From Vibrio sp. 05-20-BW147 (GTDB taxonomy: Bacteria; Pseudomonadota; Gammaproteobacteria; Enterobacterales; Vibrionaceae), in contig NZ_SZTO01000020.1 of NCBI RefSeq assembly GCF_013369385.1, positions 1 through 64,000 on the forward strand: a DNA stretch of 64,000 nucleotides, read 5' to 3'. The notes beneath the pieces are model-generated. The model searched no databases, was not told where the DNA came from, and saw only the letters and a list, made by a program, of their open reading frames with translations. The position numbers and the translations under genes were made by a program. This document shows, piece after piece, positions 61,981 to 64,000 of the stretch (position 1 is the stretch's first letter; each line of letters opens with the position of its first letter).

Positions 61981-62056
61981 GGCGTTTTCTTGCATAAACA
62001 CGCCAACAAGATAGGTTTATCTGGGCTAAGACTATTGCTTAAAAGAGGATAGGATT
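61981..62056 (+). ncRNA. ROSE-like RNA thermometer in the ibpA 5' leader
   Basis: Three hairpins precede ibpA: GGCGT/ACGCC (61981-62004, inner TTT/AAA), AGATA-GGTT-TATCT (62009-62022) and CTATTGCT (62032-62039) pairing with AGGATAG (62046-62052). The last one contains the TTGCT/AGGA pairing with an unpaired G that defines ROSE elements, and it sequesters the AGGA ribosome-binding sequence eight bases before the start codon. Heat would melt it and allow translation. Confidence 0.75.
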
Positions 62057-62491
62057 ATGCGTAATGTAGATTTCTCACCACTATACCGTAATGCGATTGG
62101 TTTTGACCGTCTGTTCAACCTGATGGAAGCCAGCGCAGCCAAAAACAGTTCTGGCGGTTACCCTCCATACAACATTGAGCAAAAAGATGAGCACAACTAC
62201 CGCATCACGATGGCCGTTGCAGGTTTTGCTGAAGATCAACTCGATTTGACGCAAAACGAAAACATGTTGATCGTGAAGGGTGAACGCAAAGCCGAAGACG
62301 GCAAAAACTACGTTTATCAAGGCATTGCCGAGCGCGACTTTGAGCGTAAATTCCAGCTAGCGGATTACGTCAAAGTGGTGGGCGCATCGATGGAAAATGG
62401 TTTACTGCACATCGATTTGGTGCGTGAAGTTCCAGAAGCGATGCAACCACGTAAAATTGCCATTGGTGGCACTAAACTGCTCGAGAACTGA
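62057..62491 (+). CDS. ibpA: Small heat-shock protein IbpA (Hsp20 family)
   Basis: ATP-independent chaperone that coats aggregating proteins. The 144 residues have an N-terminal arm (RNVDFSPLYRNAIGFDRLF, 1-40), an alpha-crystallin domain (about 40-125, with YNIEQKDEHNYRITMAVAGF and the KGLLHIDL-like NGLLHIDLVR) and a short C-terminal tail with an IAI-type motif (KIAIGG). The ROSE-like hairpin over the start points to heat control at translation. ibpB is not next to it. Confidence 0.95.
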   Translation: MRNVDFSPLYRNAIGFDRLFNLMEASAAKNSSGGYPPYNIEQKDEHNYRITMAVAGFAEDQLDLTQNENMLIVKGERKAEDGKNYVYQGIAERDFERKFQLADYVKVVGASMENGLLHIDLVREVPEAMQPRKIAIGGTKLLEN

Positions 62492-64000
62492 TGTCTGTGC
62501 TGTTAAATAGCAGCGAGTCGACTGGGGCAGGGCGACCAAACAGGTAGCCTTGCCCAAAATCACATTGAAATTGAGCAAGTAACTCTTCTTGCTCAATCTG
62601 TTCAACCCCTTCCGCTATCACCTGCATATCAAGATGATGCGCCAAAGTAATGATGCTTTGCGCGACTTTCTGATCGCCAGTATTGGAATTGATTTGGTCG
62701 ATAAACGACTTATCAATTTTTAAATAGTTGGCTGGCACGTCTTTCAACACAGCTAATGACGAGTAACCCGTACCAAAATCATCAATCGCTATCTGTATAC
62801 CCAGTTGTTTAAATTTGAGCAAGATATTGGTACAGGACTGAATGTTCTGCATCAAGGTGGTTTCGGTCAGCTCAAACTTCAGCGAATGCGCATCTACGCC
62901 ATACTGCTGGATAATGCCGATAAACCGTTCAAAGAGTTGAGGATCGGACAGTTGGCTGGCGGAAATGTTGATCGACACGATCGGTTTCTCTGGTGCTGCT
63001 TGTGCAATAAATTGGCAGGCTTGAGCAAGGACACAATCACCAATCTCATTGATCAAGCCGCTTTGCTCTGCAAGCTCAATAAAGCTTGCGGGATAGAGTA
63101 AACCTTTCGTTGGGTGCAGCCAACGGACGAGAGCTTCATAGCAATGTATCTGGTGCGATCGAATGTCATAGATAGGTTGGTAATGAAGCACAAACTGATT
63201 TTGCTCAATAGCGATCTTCAAACTTTCAACGAGTTGGATTTTTTCATCGTCTCTGAGTTTCATGAACTTATCAAAGAAACAATATTGGTTGCGACCTTGG
63301 CTCTTGGCTTGATACATCGCAAAATCCACGTGTTGCATCAGTAGCGTGAGGTCTTGGCCATCTTGTGGAATAAGCACGACGCCGATGGAGACGGTTAGGC
63401 GATGAGAGTTCGGAATGTGTTCACACGGTTGTGATAGTGCGACAATCAGTGCAGAAAGACGCGCTTTGAGGCTGTCGATCTCTTGATATTCAAGGATAAC
63501 GGCGAACTCATCACCACTGATTCGTGTGATCGATTGCGCATCGGAAACGTGGTGGCACAAGCGTTGGGCCACGACTTTTAGTACTTGATCTCCTACATAG
63601 TGGCCCAGTTGGTCATTGATCTGCTTGAAGTTATCGATATCGAGATATAGCAGGGCGTGGCAATGCGCCAGTGCGTCTGGTTTTTGTAGAATCTGGTTAA
63701 GCACATCCGTGAATTTTCGCCGATTGTCCAATCCAGTAAGCATGTCAGTATTGGCCAGCTTTTTGAGCTGAAATGTCTTTTGTTCGACGGCGTGTTGCAG
63801 CTTCTTCGGTAGTGTGACGTAGTAAAAAAAGCAAAAACTGGCGAAGCCACTGACTATGAAAGCAATGGCCAATTGAATTAACGCAGAGCCATACAGTTGC
63901 TGGCTTTGTGGTAGACCAACGATGAGCGTCCATTGGTTGTTGGGCACGTCAATGGTGACCTGGCTGCTGATCCAGTCTTGAGATATCGACTCACCATAAA
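62472..64000 (-). CDS. GGDEF-EAL membrane protein, N-terminus beyond the window
   Basis: The frame is open to the right edge, so at least 508 codons are visible and the start is missing. From the edge: part of a probable periplasmic sensor domain, a membrane segment (about residues 38-60 of the visible chain), a GGDEF domain with SGDEF in place of GGDEF, and an EAL domain with EALVRW, NISASQL, FELTETTLM, DDFGTGYSS, LKIDKSFI, AEGVE and GQGYLFGRP. All key phosphodiesterase residues are present, so it probably degrades cyclic di-GMP. It is convergent with ibpA and overlaps its last 20 bases. Confidence 0.9.
   Translation of the reverse strand, partial: YGESISQDWISSQVTIDVPNNQWTLIVGLPQSQQLYGSALIQLAIAFIVSGFASFCFFYYVTLPKKLQHAVEQKTFQLKKLANTDMLTGLDNRRKFTDVLNQILQKPDALAHCHALLYLDIDNFKQINDQLGHYVGDQVLKVVAQRLCHHVSDAQSITRISGDEFAVILEYQEIDSLKARLSALIVALSQPCEHIPNSHRLTVSIGVVLIPQDGQDLTLLMQHVDFAMYQAKSQGRNQYCFFDKFMKLRDDEKIQLVESLKIAIEQNQFVLHYQPIYDIRSHQIHCYEALVRWLHPTKGLLYPASFIELAEQSGLINEIGDCVLAQACQFIAQAAPEKPIVSINISASQLSDPQLFERFIGIIQQYGVDAHSLKFELTETTLMQNIQSCTNILLKFKQLGIQIAIDDFGTGYSSLAVLKDVPANYLKIDKSFIDQINSNTGDQKVAQSIITLAHHLDMQVIAEGVEQIEQEELLAQFQCDFGQGYLFGRPAPVDSLLFNSTDISSRAV

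Noticed and set aside
61815..61997. 60-codon open frame upstream of ibpA.
   Set aside because: Its purine-rich ribosome site is only one or two bases from the ATG, the product matches no family I know, and it probably lies within the ibpA leader; kept as a finding, not as a gene.
1..64000. Search for insertion sequences, prophage, integron attC sites, CRISPR arrays, tRNA genes, restriction or toxin-antitoxin systems.
   Set aside because: None seen. Gene content is core, direction blocks are regular and no long repeats other than the heptamer array stand out.

Overview
The window is a 64 kb piece of the main chromosome (chromosome I) of a Vibrio species, centred on the replication origin. The evidence is the gene order mnmG-rsmG-parA-parB-atp on one side and mioC-mnmE-yidC-yidD-rnpA-rpmH-dnaA-dnaN-recF-gyrB on the other, with a GATC- and DnaA-box-rich oriC between mnmG and mioC. 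The proteins are clearly gammaproteobacterial and Vibrionaceae-like. V. vulnificus or a close relative is my impression, but the sequence alone does not prove the species. Almost everything is conserved core genome. I see no insertion sequence, prophage, integron, CRISPR array, tRNA or toxin-antitoxin pair.

Layout. Positions 1-330 hold the leader and tandem promoters of an rRNA operon running off the left edge. Positions 400-10480 hold yrdA, a DUF1488 gene, aroE, hemF, tsaC, purEK under a PurR-type operator, a topoisomerase-type zinc-finger gene, smg, dprA, a LysM protein, def and fmt. Positions 10560-14730 hold rsmB and the TrkAH potassium uptake genes. Positions 14770-22670 hold a hemolysin III family gene behind a palindromic operator, a Spo0M-like gene, an unrecognised 55-codon gene with its own terminator, yihD, ccoG, srkA-dsbA, a yihG-type acyltransferase and a DUF2860 gene. 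Positions 22700-30975 hold comM and the complete ilvGMEDA operon with a leader peptide and attenuator. Positions 30990-34965 hold a punR/punC-type regulator-transporter pair and a divergent binding-protein/permease pair without an ATPase gene. Positions 35020-43495 hold glmU and the full F1Fo ATP synthase operon (atpIBEFHAGDC). Positions 43690-50225 hold parB, parA, rsmG, mnmG, oriC, mioC and mnmE. Positions 50340-52700 hold yidC, yidD, rnpA and rpmH. Positions 52930-55170 hold an amino-acid ABC transporter. Positions 55480-61575 hold dnaA, dnaN, recF and gyrB. Positions 61600-64000 hold a terminator, a 13-copy 7-bp telomere-like repeat, ibpA behind a predicted RNA thermometer, and the C-terminal part of a GGDEF-EAL protein cut by the right edge.

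How the genes fit together. The core is an origin-proximal growth module covering replication start and processivity (dnaA, dnaN, gyrB), origin segregation (parAB), ribosome and tRNA maturation (rnpA, rpmH, rsmG, mnmG, mnmE, rsmB, fmt, def, tsaC), membrane insertion (yidC, yidD) and energy (atp). It would be high in copy number during fast growth. Around it sit biosynthetic operons for purines, branched-chain amino acids, shikimate, heme and UDP-GlcNAc.

The most interesting signals are regulatory and non-coding rather than a new protein system: the GGG-periodic repeat after gyrB, a ROSE-like hairpin over the ibpA ribosome-binding site, a structured small transcription unit at 16.58-16.88 kb, a long palindrome before the hemolysin III gene that fits a FabR operator, the mutually exclusive hairpins of the ilv attenuator with a coupled upstream ORF before ilvG, and a transporter permease that begins with a lipobox. 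I did not find convincing evidence for a wholly undescribed multi-gene system.
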